Assembly (NCBI GenBank): GCA_021325025.1
Contig: JAJPHZ010000016.1
Span: 124,001-188,000 of the forward strand
Length of the DNA stretch: 64,000 bases
Origin: Pseudomonadota bacterium
GTDB lineage: Bacteria > Desulfobacterota > Binatia > Binatales > Binataceae
Reading direction: 5' to 3'
Shown here: one piece after another, positions 46,053 through 54,013 of the stretch
Position numbering within the stretch: position 1 is the stretch's first letter
How the letters are laid out: every line of letters starts with the position of its first letter
Position numbers and translations under genes: made by a program
Notes under the pieces: generated by a model
Database searches by the model: none
Told to the model about the DNA's origin: nothing
What the model saw: only the letters and a program-made list of their open reading frames with translations

Positions 46053-47321
46053 ATGAGGCCGCTTGAGGGAGTACGCGTACTGGACCTGACCTGGGTGCTG
46101 GCCGGGGGCGGCGGACCGCGCCTGCTCGATGCGCTGGGCGCCGAAGCGATTCGCATCGAATGGCGCGAGCGGCTGGACAGTCTGCGTCTGGCCGGGCCTT
46201 TTGTCGGGCCTGAACCGGACCAGAGCCGGCCGCGCCGCCCCACCGATCCCCCCGCCAACGTCAATCGCTCGGGCATCTTCAACGACATCAACGCCGGCAA
46301 GCGCGCGATCAGCCTCAACATGACGCGCCCCGAAGGACGGGAGATCTTCAAGCGCCTGGTCGCCATCAGCGACGTGGTGGTCGATTCATTCACCTCCGAG
46401 ACGATGCGCAACTGGGGCCTGGGCTACGAGGTGCTGAAGTCGATCAAGCCCGACATCATCTACCTGCAGCAGTCCGGCTGGGGCTACAAGGGGGTCTATT
46501 CCGGGTTTGGTTCCTATGGGCCGGTGGCGCAGGCGATCTCCGGACTCACCGAGCAGTCGGGGTTGCCCGAGCCCTACCCGCCCGCCGGATGGGGCTACTC
46601 GTACATGGATTGGAGCGGCGCTTATTACTGCGCGATCATGATGCTGCTGGCGGTGTATTACAAACGGCGCACCGGCAAGGGCCAGTATATCGACGGCTCG
46701 CAGCTGGAACCTTCAATCTACCTGACCGGCACGGCGGTGCTCGATTATTCGGCCAACGGGCGGCATTGGCAACGGCGCGGCAATCGCGCAATCGCCCGGC
46801 CGATGGCGCCCCATGGAGTGTATCGCTGCGCGGGGGAGGATCGATGGATCGCGATTGCAGTGACCAACGAAGAGGAATGGCGCGCGCTGGCGGCGCAGAT
46901 GGGCACTCCGCAGTGGACGGCCGAGCCGCGCTTCGCCACGATGGCGGCGCGGGTCGCCAATCAGGACGAACTCGATCGCCTGCTCGGCGCCTGGACCGCC
47001 CAGCAGGAGCCCTTTGCGTTGCAAGAGCGCTTGCAGGCGGCGGGGGTGGCGGCCGGAGTTTGTCAGACTGCTGAGGATCGGGTCGAGCGCGACCCGCAAT
47101 TGCGTCACCTGAATTGGCTGATTCCGCTGCCCCATCCGGAAATAGGCACCTGGCCGGTGAAGAATGTACCCTTCCATTTCGCCAATGCCGTCGTCGGCCA
47201 GGGCGGACCGCTGGAGCGTGCCGCGCCCTGCTACGGGCAGGACAACGACTATGTTTATGGTGAGCTGCTGCGGCTGTCGGCGCAGGAGCGCGAGCGGCTA
47301 CGCCGACAGGGGATCATCTGA
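46053..47321 (+). CDS. CaiB/BaiF-type CoA-transferase, probable non-catalytic partner
   Basis: Class III CoA-transferase of 422 residues. GVRVLDLTWVLAGGGGPRLL and AEAIRIEW open the protein. At the catalytic position the sequence is GSYGPVAQAISGL, with G156 where the single-chain enzyme at 42256 has Asp (YDYIGQA). It lies 21 bases after its partner. Class III transferases such as BbsEF in toluene degradation are built from two related chains, so a pair with one active chain is plausible. A GGAGG ribosome site precedes the ATG. Confidence 0.9.
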   Translation: MRPLEGVRVLDLTWVLAGGGGPRLLDALGAEAIRIEWRERLDSLRLAGPFVGPEPDQSRPRRPTDPPANVNRSGIFNDINAGKRAISLNMTRPEGREIFKRLVAISDVVVDSFTSETMRNWGLGYEVLKSIKPDIIYLQQSGWGYKGVYSGFGSYGPVAQAISGLTEQSGLPEPYPPAGWGYSYMDWSGAYYCAIMMLLAVYYKRRTGKGQYIDGSQLEPSIYLTGTAVLDYSANGRHWQRRGNRAIARPMAPHGVYRCAGEDRWIAIAVTNEEEWRALAAQMGTPQWTAEPRFATMAARVANQDELDRLLGAWTAQQEPFALQERLQAAGVAAGVCQTAEDRVERDPQLRHLNWLIPLPHPEIGTWPVKNVPFHFANAVVGQGGPLERAAPCYGQDNDYVYGELLRLSAQERERLRRQGII

Positions 47322-47451
47322 TTTCGAGAAAACAACGGCGAAGTTCGAGGCAAAAAGCCCGCCTCGAACCTAAGCCGCCAACTCACCCCGCGCGCTGGGG
47401 CCGCCCCGCCGGGCGGCCCCAAGTGCCCGGGTTTGCGGTGCGCTTCGGCGG

Positions 47452-47859
47452 CTAGCCCTTGGCCGCGGGCACTCGGCAACGGCGCAGGAAAGCCTCGACG
47501 TCGCCCTGGCGGAAGCGCTTTACACGGCCAATCGAATAGCAGGGCAGTTCACCACGATGCACCATCCGGTAGATGGTCATCTCGGTGAGCTGGAGCAACC
47601 GCGCGAGTTGAGCAACCGTGTAGAATTCTGGATTGTGGACGTCTTTTGGGGCCTTTTTGGAAGTCTGTGCCACCGAAGTTAATTTTCGCAATGCCTGGAC
47701 CTCCGCTGACGGCTGGAGCCGTTTTGGCGCCTTCAAATTATCATCCCGACCGTAACCGCCTGTGACAGCCCGGATCGGAATAATCGAGGCAAGTGAAAGC
47801 TCGGCGCAACCTATTCGTTCGCTCTGTAAATACAACAATAGATCAGCCCTGCAGAGCAA
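47452..47859 (-). CDS. Excisionase-type helix-turn-helix protein
   Basis: Small DNA-binding protein. The C-terminal 60 residues are a MerR/excisionase-like HTH: YTVAQLARLLQLTEMTIYRMVHRGELP and SIGRVKRFRQGDVEAFLRR (shortened here to YTVAQLARLLQLTEMTIYRM and VKRFRQGDVEAFL). The N-terminal 75 residues have no recognisable domain and the only start is a TTG at 47859, so the real start may be further in. No integrase or phage gene is adjacent, so the name reflects fold, not proven excision. Confidence 0.75.
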   Translation of the reverse strand: MLCRADLLLYLQSERIGCAELSLASIIPIRAVTGGYGRDDNLKAPKRLQPSAEVQALRKLTSVAQTSKKAPKDVHNPEFYTVAQLARLLQLTEMTIYRMVHRGELPCYSIGRVKRFRQGDVEAFLRRCRVPAAKG

Positions 47860-47959
47860 TCAATCGTCTATGGAATCAAGGATGTGGCGGTATTTCGTCA
47901 AGTAAGCGTGTTATTACCGCCAGAGCGTCTGCCGCCGCCCAATAAACGCCGCCGCCATC

Positions 47960-48427
47960 TCAGGGCACCGGTCCCGGCAGCGGGCTGGGCGCCAGATTGA
48001 CCCACTGCCTCGGAGCTACTTCCACCGTAAAGCTGCCCGGTTGCGGCCCGGGCCCGGCGAGCAAGCTGCGATCGACCAGATAGCGGCCCGGCGGAAGCGG
48101 AATGCGGAACTGCGCGAAGGTGCCCGAACAAACGCCGGTGGCAATCAACCGCCGCCCGGCGGCATCGAAGATTCGTACGCACGGATAGCTGCGCGGATGG
48201 GCCGGGGCGTTTCCCCACGCCGCCACCATCGCACCATAAATGCCGGAATCAGGCGGCCAATGGTTTTCGCCAACGGTGGCGGAAGACGACGCAGCGGGGT
48301 CCGCGCTCGGCGGCGCCCCCGGGTTGCGGCAGGCTGTGGTAAGACACACCAGCAGGCAAAGCAATGCGCAACAGGCAACGTTCGCAGCCGCGAGCAGGCT
48401 CCTTGTGCTTGTGCACCGATGCGGCAA
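47960..48427 (-). CDS. Small lipoprotein, paralogue of the 30.5-kb lipoprotein
   Basis: Lipoprotein candidate of 155 residues with a long hydrophobic leader ending in LTTAC, a good lipobox. The mature domain has GIYGAMVAAWG, RIFDAAGRRLIATGVCSG, FRIPLPPGRYLVD and VEVAPRQWVNLAPSPLP, the same order as the protein at 30499. The start is a TTG with no clear ribosome site, so the N-terminus is uncertain. Envelope-located; function unknown. Confidence 0.65.
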   Translation of the reverse strand: MPHRCTSTRSLLAAANVACCALLCLLVCLTTACRNPGAPPSADPAASSSATVGENHWPPDSGIYGAMVAAWGNAPAHPRSYPCVRIFDAAGRRLIATGVCSGTFAQFRIPLPPGRYLVDRSLLAGPGPQPGSFTVEVAPRQWVNLAPSPLPGPVP

Positions 48428-48552
48428 GATGACGGTCTACGGCGGCACAATCGAGCGCCCCGATCAATCCCTCGAGAGGGCACAATCGCCGCCGGCCCCC
48501 GGGTATAACTAATGGTTACTTCTTCCTCCAAGCGGTCAGTTCATCGGGACGT

Positions 48553-49464
48553 TCACCGCCACGGCAGGACCAGCACCTCCGAACGCGCCATGACCGGATT
48601 AAGCCGCGCCAGGTAGACCGGCAATCCGGTCGAATCCGAAGCCACGTGCGTAGCCCCGTCGCACTGACACCAGACGCTGAAGGCATCATTGATGCGAGCG
48701 AACTTTTCCGGTCCCAGCGCCGATTGCCTGAGATTGCCGTCGGGAACCTTCAGCTCCAGCGTATGGCCGCTGATGGCGATCTCCGACAGCATCGGCACCC
48801 CGGCCGGGGAAGTGTCTTTTCCCACCCAGCGCTTGAAGGCGTGCTGGTTCATCAGATGCAGGCCCGGATAATCGCCGCTGAGCGCCGCCAGGGCACGATG
48901 GATATGGCGCTTGTTGGCCCGGGCCAGTCCCCGGTCGCGCCGCTCGATCGCCGCCCACAGACGGCGGTCAAGGCGCGCGATGGTCGGCGCGTCGTGAGGC
49001 GCGATGCGCTCGTAATCGCGCACCGCGGCGGCCGCGCCAGCGATGCTGTCCTCCTTCAGCGCACGCTCGAACTGGGCTTGATACTGAGCGCCGAGTTTGG
49101 CGTCGACGCCCGCCAAGCGCGCGCCGCTGACGCTGGCGGGTTCGCGCGCGGCCTCAGCGCAGGTCTGATGCTGACGAAGCAGGGAATAGGGGGGAGCGCC
49201 GGCCTGCACCTCAAGCGCGCACAGTTCGTCGCGCGCCTCGCGGCGCTCGCTGGGGCTGAGCGAAGGATCGCGCAGCGCGGCCTGCAGTTGCTGATGCGCC
49301 TGCGCATAATCGCCGGCAGCAATACTGGCGCGGGCCGAAGAAAGCATCGCATTGGTGCAGGCGCTGAGCAGGGGCGCCAGCGCACACCCGATCGCCGCCC
49401 GCAACAGCCATCGTAACACCGTCCAGCCGGCGCGCGGCGCGCGTCCACTCAACGTAACCATCAT
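48553..49464 (-). CDS. Lipoprotein with helical-repeat N-terminal region
   Basis: Lipoprotein candidate of 303 residues from the ATG at 49464. A basic n-region and hydrophobic segment end at APLLSAC, a lipobox with Cys near residue 36. The region after it is helical and TPR-like (AIAAGDYAQAHQQLQAALRD), then a charged helical part, and the last 100 residues are beta-rich with WCQCDG. The frame is open upstream to 49530 (TTG). It is upstream of, and on the same strand as, the smaller lipoprotein at 47960. Not recognised. Confidence 0.6.
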   Translation of the reverse strand: MMVTLSGRAPRAGWTVLRWLLRAAIGCALAPLLSACTNAMLSSARASIAAGDYAQAHQQLQAALRDPSLSPSERREARDELCALEVQAGAPPYSLLRQHQTCAEAAREPASVSGARLAGVDAKLGAQYQAQFERALKEDSIAGAAAAVRDYERIAPHDAPTIARLDRRLWAAIERRDRGLARANKRHIHRALAALSGDYPGLHLMNQHAFKRWVGKDTSPAGVPMLSEIAISGHTLELKVPDGNLRQSALGPEKFARINDAFSVWCQCDGATHVASDSTGLPVYLARLNPVMARSEVLVLPWR

Positions 49465-49530
49465 CAGGGGCTGCGGTGCATACACGCGGGTCCCGTTCAT
49501 CGCCACATCGATAACCTCGCCGGCGGCCAA

Positions 49531-50238
49531 GCCGGCCCGCCCTCAACAGCAAGCCGTATGCCCGGAAAAAAGGCGGATTTTATTGAACAAAACCTCCGGT
49601 TCTGTATGAAAAAGATGCACGGTTCAAACCGTTCATCCGATCCTGCACGGGCGCTTGCGGCCACATTCGATGACGCGAAACAAGGGTTGTAACAGAGGGC
49701 TCATTACTTTTAAGCATCCTAGAAGATAATATTGAATGATAATCGCTAATTAATCCAAAACAATAAGAGTGCAGGCCAGCAGCGCGGACTGGCTTACATT
49801 TACGGCGGCGGTTGGCACATCCGAGGACGGCTTGGTAGGCGGGCAGCAAACGGCGGACTTACGCCTTGGCTGGCACGAGGCGAGGCGCCAGGAAGCAAAG
49901 CCTGTGCCGATACTTCGATGTCGTGCGGTCAAAAATCGAAACCCGGGTCGTCAAATTTCCGTGCCCGGTGTTTCCAAAGGGGGCAGCAGTGTTCCCTTTT
50001 GGGAACCACGACAAGGGCGGTCGCGGTACGCAGCGCGCAAATTCGTCAAGGTTCTAAGCCCTAACCTGTATCCTTCGGGGGCATTGTTCGCGCCCGCAAC
50101 TACCAATTGAGGCAACCGGTAAGATGGCATAGGCGATGCTCTTGCTTCATCTGAAAATATTAGGAGAATTTTTTTGACTCTGGTTCACGGTAAAACTGGG
50201 CTAATGCCCCCAGCAGACGGATCAGGGCAAAGGGCTTT
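49531..50238. other. Long intergenic region upstream of the cytochrome oxidase operon
   Basis: About 700 bases with no gene I can support; short open frames here have poor composition. It is AT-richer than the surroundings near 49700-49770. An inverted repeat ACGGTT-CA-AACCGT lies at 49619-49632 and a second at 49991-50006. The region probably holds the promoters and control sites of the cox operon and of the divergent lipoprotein gene, but I cannot identify a convincing -35/-10 pair. Confidence 0.5.
49991..50006. repeat. Inverted repeat in the cox upstream region
   Basis: GTTCCC-TTTT-GGGAAC is a perfect 6-bp stem with a TTTT loop, about 230 bases before coxB. It could be an operator or a small hairpin; no function is assigned. 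Confidence 0.45.
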
Positions 50239-50925
50239 ATGCTGACCTGGCTTCCGCAAAATGTCTCGACTTTCGGCGGCGACGTCGACCATCTGTTTCA
50301 CATCATTTACTACATCACCGGGGTTTGGTTCGTAGCGGCCGAACTGTTCCTGTTCTACTGCCTGGTGCGCTTCCACAAGAGCCGCCAGGCCCAGCCCCTC
50401 TATGCGCGGGGCGAGAGTTCCTCGCAGGCGGCCTGGGTGCTGGTGCCGGTGCTGGTGGTGCTGATGCTCGACCTGGGCATCGACAAAATCGGCGGTGACG
50501 TCTGGCATCGCATCAAGTTGGAGCTGCCCCCAGCCGGCGACCAGGTCCACGTCACCGGCAAGCAGTTCAACTGGGAGTTTACCTACCCCGGCCCGGACGG
50601 CAAATTCGGCACCGCCGACGACCAGACCATCGAAAACGAACTGCACGTGCCGGTGGGCACGGTGGTGCGCTTCGAATTGAGCTCCAAGGACGTGATTCAC
50701 AGCTTCTTTGTTCCGGCGCTGCGGCTCAAGCAGGACGCGATGCCGGGGCGCACGATCAAGGGCTGGTTTGAGGCGACGCAACCGGGGACCTACGAAATCG
50801 CCTGCGCCGAACTGTGCGGCTTTGGGCATTACGGCATGCATGGCGTGCTCACCGTGCATACGGCGGCCGACTATCAGCGCTGGGTGCAGAGCACGTGGGG
50901 AGCTGCCAAGGCGGCGGCCAAATAG
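50239..50925 (+). CDS. coxB: Cytochrome c oxidase subunit II
   Basis: Subunit II of 228 residues carrying the CuA centre that accepts electrons from cytochrome c. Two N-terminal membrane helices (about 20-42 and 62-80) precede the cupredoxin domain: KQFNWEFTYPGPDGK, the His in KDVIHSFFVP, and CAELCGFGHYGMHG with C189, C193, H197 and M200. No fused heme c domain is present. First gene of the coxBAC-IV operon; 23 bases separate it from coxA. Confidence 0.94.
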   Translation: MLTWLPQNVSTFGGDVDHLFHIIYYITGVWFVAAELFLFYCLVRFHKSRQAQPLYARGESSSQAAWVLVPVLVVLMLDLGIDKIGGDVWHRIKLELPPAGDQVHVTGKQFNWEFTYPGPDGKFGTADDQTIENELHVPVGTVVRFELSSKDVIHSFFVPALRLKQDAMPGRTIKGWFEATQPGTYEIACAELCGFGHYGMHGVLTVHTAADYQRWVQSTWGAAKAAAK

Positions 50926-50948
50926 GAGCGCGGAGAAGGACAGCTAAA

Positions 50949-52697
50949 GTGGCAACCGCAACACCGTCGGAAATCAGGGTCGGCGCGCATCATGAGCCGC
51001 ACCTCGGCTTTTTGCGCAGCTATGTCTTCTCGGTCGATCACAAGGTCATCGCCAAGCAGTATCTGGGCTTGAGCCTGTTCATGGCGCTGCTGGGCGGGGC
51101 AGCGGCCTATCTGATCCGTTGGCAGCTCGCCTGGCCTGAGACCTACGTCCCCGGATGGGGCTACGTCGAACCCCAGCAATACAACGCTATTATCACCATG
51201 CACGGTACGATCATGATCTTTTTCGTGGCGATGCCGTTCGTGCTGGGTGCCTTCGGCAATTTCCTGATCCCGCTGATGGTGGGCGCGGACGACATGGCCT
51301 TTCCGCGCCTGAACATGATGTCGTTCTGGACCCTGTTTGTTGGCTCCGCGGTGCTGATTGCTTCCTTCTTCGTGCCCGCCGGTCCGGCCGCGGGCGGATG
51401 GACCGCCTATGCGCCGCTGTCCGCGCGGCCCATCTATACCGGTGTGACCTGGGGCCAGAACCTGTGGCTGATCGCGGTGGCGATCGAGTTTGCGTCCTTT
51501 TTGATGGGCGGCATCAACTTCCTGACCACCGCGCTCAACATGCGCGTGCCCGGGATGACGCTGTGGCGGCTGCCGATGCTGGTGTGGACGGAACTAATCG
51601 CCGCGGTGCTGTTCATGTTGTCGGTGGGACCGCTGATCGCGGGCGCCTTTATGCTGCTGCTCGACCGCATCGCGGGCACTTCCTTCTTCGTGCCTGACAA
51701 GGGCGGCGACCCGCTGTTGTGGCAGCATCTGTTCTGGTTCTTCGGCCATCCCGAGGTCTACGTGGTCGGCCTGCCCGGCTTCGGCATCATGATGGAAATC
51801 ATCCCGGTCTTCTCGCGCAAGCCGCTGTACGGCTACAAGACCATCGTGTGGGGCATGATCGCCGCCGGGGTTCTGAGCTTTGTGGTTTGGGCGCATCACA
51901 TGTTCGTCAGCGGCATAGACCCGCGCCTGGCGACCCCGTTCAGCATCACCACCATTCTGATCTCGGTGCCGTTTGCGATAATCGTGTTTTCGCTGCTGGT
52001 AACGCTGTGGGGCGGGAAGATCGAGCTGACCAGCGCGATGCTGTTTGCGGTGGGTGGCCTGGCCACCTTCATTATCGGCGGGGTGACGGGAATTTTTCTG
52101 GGCTCGGCCGGCCTCGACGTCTATCTGCACGGCACCTATTTCGTGGTCGCCCACTTCCATTACACGCTGATGCCGTTGGCGATCTTCGGCGGCTTTGCCG
52201 GGTTGTACTTCTGGTTCCCCAAGATGTTCGGCCGCATGATGAATGAGACGCTGGGCAGGATTCACTTCCTGGCCACCTTCATCTGCTTCAACTGCGTCTT
52301 TATTCCCCTGTTTCTGGCCGGCGTGGCGGGCAATCCGCGGCGCATCTACGAGATGTCTTCCTATGATTTTCTGAAGCCCGCGCAGCCGCTGCACGTCATC
52401 GCGACGATCGCGACGCTGGGGCTATTGGCCGGGCAGATCCCCTTTATCATCAACTTCTTCATGAGCCTGGTTCGCGGCCGCAAGGCAGAGCGCAACCCGT
52501 GGCATGCCAACACTCTGGAATGGTGCACGGACTCGCCGCCGCCGCACGGCAATTTCAGCCAGCCGATGGTCGTGTATCGCGATCCGTACGAGTACGGCAA
52601 TCCCGACGCGCCCAAGGATTGGATGGCACAGAACGAACCGCCCGCCGCACCCGCACCGCTCGGCGGCGGCCAGATCAGACGCACAGGGACACGCTAA
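50949..52697 (+). CDS. coxA: Cytochrome c oxidase subunit I (aa3-type)
   Basis: Catalytic subunit of 582 residues with twelve or more membrane helices. Heme a and a3/CuB ligand motifs are intact: ITMHGTIMIFFVAMP, WFFGHPEVYVVGLPGFG (His-Tyr crosslink site), WAHHMFVSG and HFHYTL. The GTG at 50949 has GAAGGA about 9 bases upstream, so I start there rather than at the earlier open position within coxB. The stop TAA overlaps the coxC start by one base. Confidence 0.95.
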   Translation: MATATPSEIRVGAHHEPHLGFLRSYVFSVDHKVIAKQYLGLSLFMALLGGAAAYLIRWQLAWPETYVPGWGYVEPQQYNAIITMHGTIMIFFVAMPFVLGAFGNFLIPLMVGADDMAFPRLNMMSFWTLFVGSAVLIASFFVPAGPAAGGWTAYAPLSARPIYTGVTWGQNLWLIAVAIEFASFLMGGINFLTTALNMRVPGMTLWRLPMLVWTELIAAVLFMLSVGPLIAGAFMLLLDRIAGTSFFVPDKGGDPLLWQHLFWFFGHPEVYVVGLPGFGIMMEIIPVFSRKPLYGYKTIVWGMIAAGVLSFVVWAHHMFVSGIDPRLATPFSITTILISVPFAIIVFSLLVTLWGGKIELTSAMLFAVGGLATFIIGGVTGIFLGSAGLDVYLHGTYFVVAHFHYTLMPLAIFGGFAGLYFWFPKMFGRMMNETLGRIHFLATFICFNCVFIPLFLAGVAGNPRRIYEMSSYDFLKPAQPLHVIATIATLGLLAGQIPFIINFFMSLVRGRKAERNPWHANTLEWCTDSPPPHGNFSQPMVVYRDPYEYGNPDAPKDWMAQNEPPAAPAPLGGGQIRRTGTR

Positions 52698-53299
52698 TGG
52701 GCGCAAGCGCACACGCACCTACCGCCGTTGCGGCGGTCAATGACGACGCCTTCAAGGACATCGCCCGCGGCCGCATCGCGGTGTGGTGGTTTCTGGCCTC
52801 CGAGATCATGGTCTTCGGCGGCTTCATCACCTGCTACGTGCTGTTCCGCTACGCGCACGGCGGATGGGAAGACGCGGCGCGCCACGTCAACTGGAAGCTG
52901 GGCGCGGTTAACACGGTAGTGCTGCTGACCAGCAGCTTGACCATGATTCTGGCCCATCACGCGGTCAAAGTCGGAGACAAGCAGGGGGTCAAAACCTTTC
53001 TGGGCCTGACCATCGCGCTGGGGCTGACCTTCCTGGTCATCAAGGGCTTTGAATATCACGCCGAATTCGCCGAGGGCTTCACCCCGCTGTCGGGCCTGTT
53101 CTGGTCGTTTTACTTCCTGATGACCGGGCTGCACGGGCTGCACCTGCTGGTGGGCATCATCATCAACCTCTCGCTCCTGGTTATGGCGCTGCGCGGCACC
53201 ATCTGGGCCTGCGGCGACCGGGTCGAGCTCGGTGGGCTTTACTGGCACTTCGTCGACGTGGTGTGGATCTTTCTTTTTCCGCTGCTCTACCTGACCTGA
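52697..53299 (+). CDS. coxC: Cytochrome c oxidase subunit III
   Basis: Subunit III of 200 residues with five membrane helices. GRIAVWWFLASEIMVFGGFI, EGFTPLSGLFWSFYFLMTGL, GLHGLHLLVGIIIN and YWHFVDVVWIFLFPLLYL are hallmark segments. The ATG overlaps the coxA stop (TAATG), indicating coupled translation. The five-helix length is that of the SoxM/caa3-type short form. Confidence 0.93.
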   Translation: MGASAHAPTAVAAVNDDAFKDIARGRIAVWWFLASEIMVFGGFITCYVLFRYAHGGWEDAARHVNWKLGAVNTVVLLTSSLTMILAHHAVKVGDKQGVKTFLGLTIALGLTFLVIKGFEYHAEFAEGFTPLSGLFWSFYFLMTGLHGLHLLVGIIINLSLLVMALRGTIWACGDRVELGGLYWHFVDVVWIFLFPLLYLT

Positions 53300-53310
53300 A
53301 GGTTGGAACT

Positions 53311-53601
53311 ATGGAAACCCTGCTGGAAAGCGCGGCAACCCGCGCACATTACATCGCCATCTGGCGATGGCTGGTGGTGCTGGCGATCGCGGCCCTGGGG
53401 GTCAGCCTGCTGCCGATCTCCAAGATCGCCGCGCTGGTGCTGATTTTCGGCATCGCGGTGGTCAAGGCCGCGATGGTGATGCGTGACTACATGCATCTGA
53501 AGGCCGAAACCCTGATCATCCATGCCATCGCGCTCATCCCCATCCTGCTGTTCATCGGCCTGGCGCTTACCCTGATTCCCGACATCGCACTGCGCCACTA
53601 A
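53311..53601 (+). CDS. Cytochrome c oxidase subunit IV
   Basis: Small membrane protein of 96 residues with three hydrophobic segments and the KAAMVMRDYMHLKAETLIIH motif between the second and third, characteristic of prokaryotic oxidase subunit IV. The ATG at 53311 lies 11 bases after coxC and has AAGG upstream. It supports assembly or stability of the CuB centre in related oxidases. Confidence 0.88.
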   Translation: METLLESAATRAHYIAIWRWLVVLAIAALGVSLLPISKIAALVLIFGIAVVKAAMVMRDYMHLKAETLIIHAIALIPILLFIGLALTLIPDIALRH

Positions 53602-53612
53602 TCAGTCAGCGT

Positions 53613-53858
53613 ATGCGTCCGGTCAGCCGAATCTCCGCTGCGATGGCGGCATGGACGGTCAGCTTGGCGGCCGCACCGGGATGGGCCTGTCCGGCGTGCT
53701 TTGCCGCCTCAGGCAGCGGGACGCGGCTGGGCTACTATTTGAGCACCGCCGTGCTAAGCCTGACTCCGCTGCTGATAATGGGGCTGGGGGTTGGCTATGT
53801 CGCCTTCAAACGCAGCCGGATGCAGCGCGAACCGCGCCAGATGGCAGAGCCGCGCTGA
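53613..53858 (+). CDS. Small membrane protein at the end of the cox operon
   Basis: 81-residue protein with a signal-like leader ending before ACPACFAASGSG, one C-terminal membrane helix (about 45-65) and a basic tail. Small CPxCF-containing proteins occur at this position in some oxidase operons; the two Cys could bind copper or a redox partner, but this is inference. It starts 11 bases after subunit IV, so it is probably part of the operon. Confidence 0.68.
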   Translation: MRPVSRISAAMAAWTVSLAAAPGWACPACFAASGSGTRLGYYLSTAVLSLTPLLIMGLGVGYVAFKRSRMQREPRQMAEPR

Positions 53859-54013
53859 AGGGGCGTCGCGTCCGAGTTTGACCAAGAGCGGCGCTTTTCG
53901 CCGCGCTTTAGCAGAAATCCGGCTCGATTTTTGCTTAATTCTTGGCGATTTGGGTGCGGTCCGGCCTAGATGGCCGGTCTTCTAGCGCGAAGTGAGGCTG
54001 TGAAAACCCGGAC

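Noticed and set aside
47452-47859. Prophage or integrative element marked by the excisionase-like HTH
   Set aside because: No integrase, att-like repeats or phage genes nearby; such HTH proteins are common on chromosomes.
49612-49640. tRNA T-arm-like wording GGTTCAAACC
   Set aside because: The flanking bases do not form a T-stem and no acceptor or anticodon arm is present; it is a simple inverted repeat.
49769-50110. 113-codon plus-strand ORF in the cox upstream region
   Set aside because: No ribosome site, low-quality composition and no recognisable motif; more likely non-coding regulatory DNA.
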